From contig NC_092564.1 in assembly GCF_037975245.1 (NCBI RefSeq), forward strand, positions 12,238,484 to 12,302,483: DNA of 64,000 bases. Reading direction: 5' to 3'. Below, piece by piece: positions 34,062-44,660 of the stretch. The position numbers and the translations under genes are program-made. Every line of letters begins with the position of its first letter. Position 1 is the first letter of the stretch. The notes beneath the pieces are model-generated. The model was not told the DNA's origin and searched no databases. It was given only the letters and a program-made list of their open reading frames with translations. This DNA comes from Apostichopus japonicus (taxonomy: Eukaryota > Echinodermata > Holothuroidea > Aspidochirotida > Stichopodidae).

Positions 34062-36480
34062 AAATGATAAATCTACCGATCACATGATGGCAAAGATAAC
34101 GAAGAACGGGAACATAACCCCTGTATTCTAAAGGTGGATGTAAAGGTGAGGTTACACAATGAATCATTGATCACAAACAAAGTGATTTGCCCCTTATAAT
34201 CCGTAGGGTCCTATTCCCGATTTCAACTCTTGTAGTCTAACCAAATCATAACCTGCCTTTATATCAACTTTAAAATGCCAAAGTATTACCAAGTTTTGGC
34301 AATTACTGAAGCATCGAAAATCTGTTGAATTTTAATTCTTCTTTATCCACAAGCAATTGTGCCTCAGCGGTTTGTTTTCTTTTGTTCTACTTAAGTTCAT
34401 ATTTGTAATGTCACTACTTCTTTTGTAAAATATTTTGGTATTTTCCTTTCTTTCTTATTAAACCTCTTTGAAGGTTGGCAAGTGAGGTGAATTGAAATTG
34501 GGTACATATATGCAAGGATAAAATTTACCCTCTGCAACCTTGGTGGCTCAATATATATTATATTTGTTCCCATGTGCCTCCCTCACCACCCCCCCCCCAC
34601 CCCCTTTTACCTCGATAACTTGTCCTAAATTCTAGACGAAATCTGTGTCTTTATAGTACATATATATTGAGTTGTATCCAGCATATATCCCTTCTTGAAT
34701 AAGGTTTATTTGATTGATAAGCAAGTATTGATATTACACCCATTGGGAACAACTTGAAGAAGAAGAATAACGAAAGAAAATACTAACTAAAAACCTATAC
34801 CTTGAGATATACAGGCATTATCAGTATGTTCTGCAGGTTTAAAATATCAATAGAATCTACTCATAATATTCCACATCATGTAAGGCTAGGCTGAGGATAT
34901 CAGAGAAGGTTGGAATCAAAAGAACCTGCTCATGCTTTTTGTTTTTTTCCAATTCTATATACAAAGAAGTCATTTTTTGATAGAGCAAAAGAACATTTTC
35001 ACTAAAATGAGACATTGCACCAGTGATGTCATTATTACTAGCGCTGTGCTAGCCAAAAAGCAGGGAATAGTTTCTGTGATAGTGAGCAAATTGCTATGTC
35101 CCCATAAGGCATAATTTTCTTACAGTTCTTGTATGTAATTGTTTATGGGACAATGTTGAGGGCCTTCAAAACTTCTATTGCAAAAACAAAACTGAAAACT
35201 GAGGTCTTTGCCCTTTCTGAATTCTGATTGTTACTTTTCAGTCAAGTATTTCATTTTGATTTAAAAAAATTGTTTTCTAAGGAATATTTTTGTATTTCAT
35301 AGGTTTGGCCTTCCGTTTTGGTTAGAGAAAAGTCATTTCTTGGTCTCCCCAAGTTGCCCCCAAAAAATGTGACTTATAATGTTTGCATCAAACATATTAT
35401 TTGTAGTTTCAATGGGCTAATTACCTAATAATACAAGGATCGTTTTTAAAACAGCTTCAATTATGGACTATTTAGTATTGAAATAAGAGTGAGGCTTTCA
35501 TTTTAATACATTTCTTAATTTTTTTATCATATTTTAAGTCATGGTTAAACATACTTGATTGGGTATCACAAGAACTACTTTATGAAAAAATCAGTTGAAT
35601 TGTTTATCATATGCAATAAGGGCAGACACAATGACACTCACTGTAGTACTGTAGTGTAATAGAGTTTGAACTGGGAAAGTATGTCATAGTTTTGAATTTC
35701 ACATATGCTATTTTTTTTTTACATAATTATCCCCTCCAGGAGCTTTTCCAGGATTTTAAGTTTTCATGTCAAGTTAAAGAGTTTATTAGCTAAAAGCTTC
35801 TCTAACAAGTAAAATCATATTCCTGTATTAAACTTGACTTGCTAGTTGTTTTTCTCTTTATTTTTATATTTATGATTTTTTTTATGCTTTGACTGTTTAA
35901 AAGAGACAAAAGTTGAATTTTATGAATTGATGTTTCGTATAATATTCAGTTTGGTGAATAATTCTTTGAGTAGAATCAGACTCAATTACTCCACTTTTTC
36001 ATTTTGTTTTTCAAGACGTTCACAGAAATAAACTTGACGTCTAAGATGATTCTTGCCATTAGCTTCAGGTATTCAAATCAAATTTACAACAGGAACCTTA
36101 TACAGTGGCCTTAAGATCATGACTTGTCCTACGTGGTCTTTTCATATGCTAAATAAAATTCCCAGAACTAACTGGCAAATAGTTTTTTTTTCCTTTTTTT
36201 TCAAGTTGCCATGAAAGGAAAGAATAAAGATAAACCATTTTGCAGGCTTCCTTCTTGTGATGTGAAGTCTTAAAATTTGCTTGAAACAATATATGGGTAT
36301 TAGTTGCATCACAAATAAAGGATTCAAACACAACGGTTCTGACAATCTGTGTTCTCTAAGGAGTCTAACAACTAGGTTAGGGTTATGGATACCATTTTTT
36401 GTTTTTTGAGTCCTTCCTTACCGAAGGAAGAAAAAAGAATATCCAATGGTGATGATGTGTGAGTGACATGTGTGTGTGTG
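34062..36480. other. 3' UTR and downstream DNA
   Basis: Begins with the 3' UTR of the uncharacterised gene. I cannot place the poly(A) site; AATAAA occurs only far downstream (near 36027). No coding feature recognised. Confidence 0.45.
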
Positions 36481-36559
36481 TGTATGGGACATCAGCTTGT
36501 AAACAAACATAACTTAATGGTTGAACAGCTGATTGGTTGTAGAACCTCATTGGTGAGTT

Positions 36560-37000
36560 TAAAGAATACTACAGAAACTGGTAGAGGTCAAAGGTCATGT
36601 GAGGTCATCATAGGTTAAAATCTTCCCAAGAAATTGAACACAATAGTAACTGTAAGCCAAGCTTAGATGGACTTAATAGTTGATATGTTAATCAAACTTA
36701 GTGCATACAAGTACTCTTTTGTTTTGTTTGAAGGGCAAAGGTCACATGAGGACCAACAACTGAAAACCTAAACATAATATAATTTCAAAAGCTCAGCGTC
36801 GTCTTTCAATTTTGTACATGGTTTGAAGATCCACTCGAGTGGGTTCAATAACCTTATTGGCTTTTGTGTAGGTCATAGGTCACTTCAGGTCAATTAGAGG
36901 CCATAATCACTAAAACACAAACTTAAAGCTAGGATCTGCATGCTTGATAACTAGTTGACATGAGTACAAATATCTTTCTGGTAATAATAATCAAACCTTG
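36560..37000 (+). repeat. ~140-bp decayed repeat carrying AGGTCA half-site arrays
   Basis: Three periodic blocks each contain three nuclear-receptor-type half-sites in the spacing DR1 then DR4. Block 1 is exact: AGGTCA at 36585, 36592 and 36602. Block 2 is degraded: 36732, 36739 and 36749. Block 3 is exact: 36870, 36877 and 36887. Unit spacing is 147 and 138 bp. The rest of the unit is more diverged. Confidence 0.6.
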
Positions 37001-39013
37001 AAACTCTTATGTGTAGTCTACTGAAAGTGTTCATATAGATTATGGGAAAGAAACACTAAGCCTATTTGATTTTTTTTTTTGGTTCTCATTTGTTATTATT
37101 CTATTGATTGTCACAAGCTGATACTGATAATACCAGTTGATTTGTCTAGGCTAGAGTGTTATTGTCATAGTAAAGCCAAAGGCAGCCAATAATGAGAGCT
37201 AATGATTTAAGTGTTTTAGTCTGGAGACGAGGCATGACTGCGAGTGATAAAGAGACTCTTAGGTGAAATGACAGGAATCGATTCAGATATCACTCAAAAG
37301 CTGCATATTATTGAAAAATGAAGGTGATCAGGATTAGGGGAACCATTTCTCCTAGGTGACAGTATTATGAATATCTAGTAAGAATTGAGTGTTACTTTTG
37401 AGTTAACAAAGGGTATTTCTACAGATTTAAGATCTACGGTCATTTATGAATTCGCCTGATGTTTTTAATGATTTTGAGGGTTAAAATGATATTCTGAATT
37501 CATTAAGAATGCTAATTAGCTAAATATTAGGTTTTAATGACTTTGTCATTACCAGACAAATGTGGAGAAGAAAGAGAGAGAGAGAAAAGGAATTAGCCAA
37601 ATTGATGTCGTAATGACATAGTCATCATAGACGTTTTCAGAAGATCACATCTTGTGAAGTATAATAATATTGGCATAAAGTATATTAGTACATTACATAA
37701 ACAATCAGTTTTTGGCGAATCATTTTCAGACTAGAGTTTTATATGCCTTGATTGCGGTAGTTTGCCCACCCCATGCGGCGGGAGATAATATTCTATGGAA
37801 CATTTTAATGACCATTTGCCTATCAGACTTTTGTCAGTTATTTCAAAGTCTGTTTCTCGTTTAGCGCGGGAGTCAAGTGCACTATTTGAACTTTCAAAGT
37901 GCACTAAAGAGACAAAGATACTGTATATGTAGACAATTATTGGAGTATCGAGCAAGTAGTTGAATTGTAACCACGATCTCATTTGTATTGTGAATATAAC
38001 TATCAGTGACATGCTCGGGATTTGAAAGATAGAGAGGGGAGGGGTGGGGGATTCTAGATTCTCTGAAAGACGTAGTAATGGAACAGGAATCTTTATGGAA
38101 GGGTCAGAGGCATTGAAGGGTTTATATAAGGAGAGGTTTGGGCCTGGGGCTGTTGAAGGTGACTCCCATGTAGGTTGATCTGGGGGTCCTCCCTCTGACA
38201 AAAAGAGTAAACAATAAATGGTACATTATGTGCCATATTTAAACTATACCTTAGCTCTATTATAATGTCTAAACGCTACGGTGTGCTGCTTAATAAAAAT
38301 TCAGTGCTCTGGAATATTTTTTGTTGGGATGAAAAGGGTGTGCAGACCCGTAGAAGTGTTATAATTAAAGTTTCCAAAAATCCCCCAACTGACAATGGAG
38401 GTAGGTAAGCAACCACCCCCCCCCCACCCCTGCCACCTTTCCCTTTAATCTCGCCACTATATACTTATTAGCCTAACGTAGTTAACGTATCTGACACTTT
38501 AAAAGTACGACTTTTCATATATTTTCGTTATCAGTCTCAGGTATTCTTATATAGTGTTGCAAAATTCTGAGATCATTTTACTTTTTTTTTTTCTTTTTTT
38601 TTTCAGTTTAAAGACTTGCTTGTCTGCATATGAGAAAAGTTAAATAACTGGTTTACAAAAACAAATAAGCGCGTTACAGTCAAGATGGAAGCTGTCAACA
38701 CTATTTTTAGGGGGCACACTTTTTTTTCCACTTTTCCCAACGGTTGATGGGGGATGGTTGGGGGGGGGGAGTAATTACCTAGATCAAGAGATGGGGTAAT
38801 TATTGCTTCTGTGAAGTGATTCTAATTGACTAACAGCTTTAGTGTGGCGACTATCTTGTATTTCATTAAGTTAATCGCTTCGTGTGTCTGTTTTATTTTA
38901 TATTATTATCCAAGGATTTTGCTATGTATAGTAATGATCTGAAATGCTCAAATATAAAAGTTACATCGTTCAAACAAATCAGTGTATTTTCTAAATTTCT
39001 TTTATGACGAGGT
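37000..39013. other. Intergenic DNA with one longer minus-strand ORF
   Basis: The frame 38201-37731 (-) is open for 156 codons (MSEGGPPDQPTWESP... start). I recognise no domain and no partner exon; the Pro-rich start may belong to an old repeat. Otherwise AT-rich, with poly-T (38581-38605) and G tracts (38760). Confidence 0.45.
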
Positions 39014-39287
39014 TTGAAAGACGTACTCGTCTTCGTTGTGCAGTGTCTCACGTTCTTAAAGAAAAAGAAGAGGGAGCCATTGACACCCACGGATAAGCAA
39101 ACCTTTTTGCATTTTAAAGTCGACCCTCGTCCACACCTCTCTACCTCCCCCACAAGGTATACACGACCCCCTCTGGCAAAGAAACGTGTAACAAATCTAA
39201 GTGTTTGGTCTGTAAGCATGTCATCCACCATTACCCACAATGCCACGGGCACGATTTTGAAACCAGGAAAGTTCAACTGCGATTCAT

Positions 39288-39452
39288 AACGTAGTTAATT
39301 TACTTTACTGCACCCTTTGTCCCCTTGCCACATATATTAGGGAAACCGGCACAAATTTCAGACTTCGATTTAACAACCACAAACACAGCATACGTAATAA
39401 CAGCCCCGGCAACCCCAAAGCTGGACACTTTAATCTACCGAGCCATGGTTAA
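39288..39452 (+). pseudogene. GIY-YIG endonuclease domain, broken
   Basis: The 54-codon stretch carries the GIY-YIG-like core of a Penelope retroelement, ending at TAA 39450-39452. It is out of frame with the preceding 39014-39289 frame. Gly-to-Arg in YIRET would remove a core residue. Confidence 0.75.
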
Positions 39453-40084
39453 GTCCATCTTAAATGCAGCATTTTATATGGTAACTTTTGAACATCGCTA
39501 AATAGAAACAACCATAAGCATAGGAGCCCAATTTGATTTGGGGTGCTGTAACGACTTTGCCGAAGAATATAACCAACATTTTTCGCGCGCTAAGCGCTCG
39601 TTCAACATGTTAATGTACATATCATATAGGCATGCATCGGTTATTACATCGCATTATCCGTGGGATGCTACTGTCAACACCGAACTATCTTATGTAGACG
39701 GAGAAAAAGCATGGAGGTCCAATTATGTCAAAACTCTCTTTTACATTAGTAATGGCGATTTAGTCGGACAAACTTAGAACTTTATTTTAATCACCAAGGA
39801 GATTTTTTTAAACTATTGATTTCCTTAAGCTACATCATTGCAATTTATTTTCTTTCAGTAGTTGCTCGAAAACCTCTCGGCATATTGCCCGAATTTTCAC
39901 AAAACTATTTGGTTGGGGGCGCAGAACCCCCCCCCCCCCCGGCCTCCTACGCCTGGAAACAACCAAGAAACGAGATCGATACTACAGCTTAGAGACTGGT
40001 CTAAACATGGACCTGTCTATTATGAGCACCCATGCGAGAATCCCAGCCGATTTATAGGGTCAAAGTTTTTCTTTCACTCCATTA

Positions 40085-40125
40085 ATACAACTGAACAAGG
40101 GCGGTTTGCCCGAAATATTTTGTAT
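40085..40125 (+). ncRNA. Hammerhead ribozyme-like structure
   Basis: Stem I ATACAA (40085-40090) pairs perfectly with TTGTAT (40120-40125). Core CTGAACAA (40091-40098) corresponds to CUGANGA with one change plus an extra A. Stem II GGGC (40099-40102) pairs with GCCC (40108-40111) around loop GGTTT. Then GAAA (40112-40115), palindromic TA, and TT, giving the NUH triplet AUU with cleavage predicted after 40119, exactly where stem I begins. Hammerheads with very short stem III are known from Penelope-like elements, and this one lies downstream of a Penelope GIY-YIG remnant on the same strand. Confidence 0.6.
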
Positions 40126-40140
40126 CTTTTACTGTAAACA

Positions 40141-42370
40141 TTACAGTTGGCATGAATTTATCCGAATTTATCCGTTTTGTCTATATTTTTCTGTTTACAG
40201 AGAAAGATAGAATCTCATATGCAAATTTGTATGTTATTGGAATTGTTGTACATCTGTCCAAGTATCGGCTTTGTAAAGACTTAAATGAAAATGGTGTGTT
40301 TTGAAATAGCAGCCCTACAAAAACATGCTAATTAGTAATGACATTGCATTATTCTGACGACTGTAGATGTCGCTTCAGATCCACCGTATATTTCTTTGGC
40401 GGGCCCCATTTGTTGCGCTTCCTACGTAAGAAATCAACAACCGTCGTATGATTTTTTTCTCCGCCAGGAAATGTCACTTAGGAACTCAGCAACCGTCACA
40501 AAAAGATGGCGTCTTACGTTGTTCAAAAATCAAATCAGAAACTAACAATTAACAACAATGAAAACAATTCTATTTCCTTTCTCAAAGTACGTCAAATGAA
40601 AGAGGAAGAAATAACGTAACACACTGAGTTTTAACTAATTCGTTTTATAGGAAGGAAAAACTCCATCATTTAGTTTATTTGGGTAGTAGGCGTACTTTGT
40701 ACCCAGGAGGTTAACTAAGAATAAATTTATCGAACCACTGCTTCCGGCTTGATTTGTTTGTCAAATCAGACAATTAAAAGCATACCAATTATAGTGTACT
40801 GTACTGAATTAAAATTGATTAACTTTCATAGATTCTGTTAATTAATGACGTATTAATTATATGCTATGACAAACATGATGTCATCCTAACTAGAAATGAA
40901 ACATTCTGCATCCCGTGTCATGGAACTTACGCTGAGAGAGGCGTGGTCGGTGAGTTTTACTATAGGTTTCAATGGTTGATCGTCAATAACAAGTTGGTCG
41001 TGTTGTTCGCACAATTATGCGAGGCTATACGTTATATTGTAGGAGTTTGGTAGGTCTATGAAGCTAGAGATAGAGAGAGAGGGCAAGGACACATGGTATG
41101 CTATGGTTTGTTATAAGACAAATACATCTTACTCAGATTTTAATCACGAAAAAATCATGAAAACGATGACACCCAGTTGTGACAACTTTGTTTATAAACT
41201 GTACACTTTCTTTTCATGCTTCGAAGCAGTTATAATGGCATGATATATAAATTATTTTCAACTATTTATCTGCTTACACCGTTAATAATTGGTCATATTC
41301 ATGCATGAATGAATTTGATTTTGTAAACACATTTGTCAACCGTTTCGATGGTAAGTTACGTCATATTTAAGTTACGTCATATTATATATATATAAGTGAC
41401 GTCATATTTATATATATCAGAGACGTCATATTTATTTGCAGACTGTTGGTTGATATCTTTTTTTAAATAAAATATAGTACATACTTTTAGTCGATAATAT
41501 AACACAAAACCTAAGGACGTATATACTTCATAATAACATGACAATATCGCTAGTGTTTTAGTGTCTGCACTAGTAAACATTATTACGTCATTAATACGTC
41601 AAAACAAATATAATTCGATCGCTAGATAAGTTTTCATCTGTCAAAAAAAACAAAAACGTAAAAACTTTACAGAAAATGATTTACAAGAATAAGATCGAGG
41701 AACCGTTCCTGTTTATATAATGAGTCCAGCTTTAAGCTGAAAATGTTTTCATACAGTCTGTTGTCCATAGTCTGTCCTCGTATTTATGTAAATTTACCGG
41801 AATTTATTCAAATTAAAACAATTGGAATTTTACAAGGTTTAGGAGAGCATGTTACTGTACGCAAGTAACCTCGGGAAAGTAATACGAAGAGAGAGGTCCT
41901 ATACTCCGTCTGTCGTATAGTCTTCAACAATAGTAGTCCAATTCGTATAAATATATATAGGCCTAACATAGATTTGTCCGCTATCTTCAATTCGTTTCAG
42001 TCTTTGTCAATGTCGTCTTCCAACATGGTGCAATTAAGTGTTAGAAAACAATGTCTCGTTATAAAACGTCCTTGTTACTTGTCTTAAATTAGTAACGATC
42101 AAGTCCTTTAGCGATCATCACGTCATTGTCAATGAGCTTACCATGGCATACTACGTGTGCAGTATATGCATATGAAGGGTCAGGGGTTAGGGGTTAACAT
42201 TACTCTTATAAAATAAAGAAGCTCTTCTGTTGTATCACTTGAAGTACATGTATGACTCGTTTGTGATAATATTCTGCTGTAACTTCGTACGTACATACTG
42301 AAAAGCTAGTTTGTAATTGTAGCTCAACAACAATGACGTGGCGACTACGGAAATGCCTTATGTATAAAAA
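40141..42370. other. Intergenic DNA
   Basis: No exon recognised. The only structure noted is four spaced ACGTCATATT copies (41358, 41374, 41399, 41423), one of them inside a TGACGTCA. Confidence 0.55.
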
Positions 42371-43394
42371 ATGTTAAAACCAATATAAGCATGTCCACAA
42401 TAAATATAAGCATGTCCAAATTCGTATAAACATGTCAAAATTAACATAGGTATATCCGAAAAATAATATGAGCATGTCCAAAATAATATAAGAGTGTCGA
42501 AAGATTATATGAGCGTGTCCAAAATATAAAAAAAGAGTGTCGAAATCTAATACAAGAGGGTCGAATGTAACTGCCTATTCTATTTTGTATAGTGAACATT
42601 TTGGCGTTTAAGTTACACTATATATTGCAAAATATCCAAATAATATAAGCATGTCCAAATTAACATGAGCATGTCCAAATTTTTATAAACATGTGAAGCT
42701 AATACGAACACGTCCAAACATATATAAGTATGTCCCAAAATAATACGAATATGTTCAAAATAATATAAGAGTGTCGAAAAATAATAGAAAAGTCTCGAGT
42801 GTAACTGCGCACTTCAACTTTGTGCAGTGAACATTGAGGTTTTTGAGGTCACGCTATGTGGTCCAAATATCGAACTTTTTATATTGGTATGTCGAAACAA
42901 ATTCAGCTTATCAATACCTTCTTTGGAGTTACTCTGTATCAACTGACACTATGGTTATCATTGTGACATTATAATATTGCACCATTATTCTGTTTTTGTG
43001 AAGCAAATAATTCAGAATATGTAAATACAATACCATCACCTAATATATTTATTTCTTACATCCGTTCTTAATGTGAGTGGTTTCGCTCTGCCTATATATT
43101 GATGCGTAGGCAAAGAAGTTTACGTACGAAAGTACAACATGCACATTCGCTAACAACTTTCTAACTAGTACATAGTTATCACACATGCGTACGCTGACAG
43201 TGAAAATCAACTACCATTTTTTTAACGGAGAATTGTGACACTTAATTACGGTTACCAGGCTTGTTAAAGTAACATATTAGCCTTCTAGTTTTGTCTTTAT
43301 AATTTATGTCCCTTAATATTCGAAGTATACTAAGGTAGATTAAATAATAAGATGGAGTATTTGGGGGAAATATTTGCCGCTCTACCCAATTTAG

Positions 43395-43930
43395 TTGACG
43401 AAGTTGAGAGGGTTATCCGAGATTGGAATGGGTCTGACGTGGTACTTTTACGGATTGAATATGCTACACCATCCTTACTCTAGAACTAGTCTTAACCATT
43501 CTCAAATTCGTAGCACAGGTGTACCCTTCTGGAATTCTCTTAATCATGTCATTAAAATTTCTCCAACACTCAATACTTTTAAGCAAAAACTAAAACAATA
43601 CCTACTGCATAGCAATCCATCTTAGTTGTACTTCCTGTTTTTTTCTCTTATGCTTCTTTCTTTCTCTTTTCATAAGATTTTGACTTTGTTGGTTTTTGGG
43701 GGGAGGGGGGGGTGGTGGGGTGGGTGATGTACTTTGCACTTTCTTTGTTACAAAGGGACCAGACCAGAAAAGTATCCACTTATTTCTGGTTCCTCTACTT
43801 CCATCTCACATATATATATTATTTCAATACTCTATATTTACTGTTTACTGTATTTGATACCATCTATATTTATTCTATACTGTTCAAAATGTAAAATAAT
43901 GGAATGTAGAAAATAAATTCAATTCAATTC
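43395..43930 (+). mobile_element. LINE 3' end fragment, copy 2
   Basis: The frame ending at 43625 reads RTSLNHSQIRSTGVPFWNSL, then ISPTLNTFKQKLKQYLL: the C-terminal tail common to non-LTR retrotransposon reverse transcriptases (G...WN.LP..I...S...FK..LK..L). The 3' UTR has a hairpin ACCAGAAA...TTTCTGGT (43763-43791) and ends in an ATTCAATTCAATTC simple tail (about 43916-43930), as expected of a CR1/L2-type insertion. The 5' part is missing. Confidence 0.75.
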
Positions 43931-44585
43931 GATTGCACCTTGGGGCCGGGCGACCACTCGCGCTACGAAACAACTCAACTAATATTACCTCGAAAATAAA
44001 ATCATTTCTCCACCAAAATATCATTAAAATATAAACACATACATTAAGACGGTAATGGATGAATTGTTCATCACCTTACGTTTTGCTTGATATGCTGAAT
44101 TTGTTTTCGGCACACCAAAATAAACTTTTGATATTTGGAACAAGGCGCGTAACTTTAAACGCCTTAATGTTCATTACAAAGTTGAAGTTAGCAGTTACGC
44201 TCGAGACTTTTGTATTAGTTTTCGACACTCTTATTATTTTGGACATTCTCGTATAATTTTTCGACACTATTATATTAATTTGACATGCTTAAACTATTTA
44301 TGGACATACTTATGTTAGTTTCGACATGTTTACAAAAATTGGACATGCTCCTTTTATTTTAAACATGCTTATATTATTTTGGACATTTGGCAACAAATGG
44401 CGTGAATTCAAACGCCAAACTGTTACTACAAACATGAAGTCAGCAGTTACATTCGACATGTTCATATAATTTTTCCATACTCTCATGATATTTTGGACAT
44501 GCTCATATCACTTTTGGACATTAGTTTCGACATGTTTATATAAATTTGGACCCACCTATATTAGTTTGGACATGATTATATTGTG

Positions 44586-44628
44586 TAAAAGTAAGTAGGC
44601 CTAACGTTTCGATCCTAGCAGGATCTTC
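44586..44628 (-). mobile_element. 43-bp micro-insertion of the hammerhead-bearing element, copy B
   Basis: On the minus strand it starts GAAGATCCTGCTAGGATC and ends CTTACTTTTA, matching copies A and C. The 11 bases on either side are identical: ATTATATTGTG at 44575-44585 and 44629-44639. It is therefore a severely 5'-truncated retroelement insertion with a target-site duplication, placed inside the right arm of the foldback. Confidence 0.8.
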
Positions 44629-44660
44629 ATTATATTGTGTTGGACTTTTTTGATATAGGC

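Larger units (their letters stand above)
39014..40140 (+). mobile_element. Penelope-like retroelement remnant (GIY-YIG end)
   Basis: Frame 39014-39289 reads HLSTSP...VSMSSTITHNATGTI...KFNCDS. After one frame change, 39288-39452 reads NVVNLLYCTLCPLATYIRET, RLRFNNHKHSIRN and GHFNLPSHG. This is the C-terminal GIY-YIG endonuclease block of Penelope-like elements (VVYLxYC..C...YIGET...R..H). It is damaged: VVYL has become VVNL, YIGET has become YIRET, and there is a frameshift and stops. Downstream the fragment runs, with decayed frames, to a hammerhead-like fold at 40085-40125. The reverse transcriptase part is missing upstream. Confidence 0.8.
42371..44660. mobile_element. Foldback-like inverted repeat with subrepeated arms
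   Basis: The left arm (about 42371-42890) is made of about 20-bp subrepeats such as AATATAAGCATGTCCAAA. The right arm (about 44118-44660) is its reverse complement (TTTGGACATGCTTATATT). Longer segments also match in inverted order, for example GTCGAATGTAACTGC at about 42572 against its inverse near 44442, and the AAAGTCTCGAG...TAACTGC...ACTTCAACTTTGT block at about 42788 against its inverse near 44170. Long TIRs built of short subrepeats are the defining layout of foldback elements. The 1.2-kb centre holds a LINE 3' end. Confidence 0.65.

Noticed and set aside
39905-39955. Further copy of the 19.7-kb MITE (C tract followed by CTCCTACGCC)
   Set aside because: Only the C tract and about 9 terminal bases agree; too short to call.
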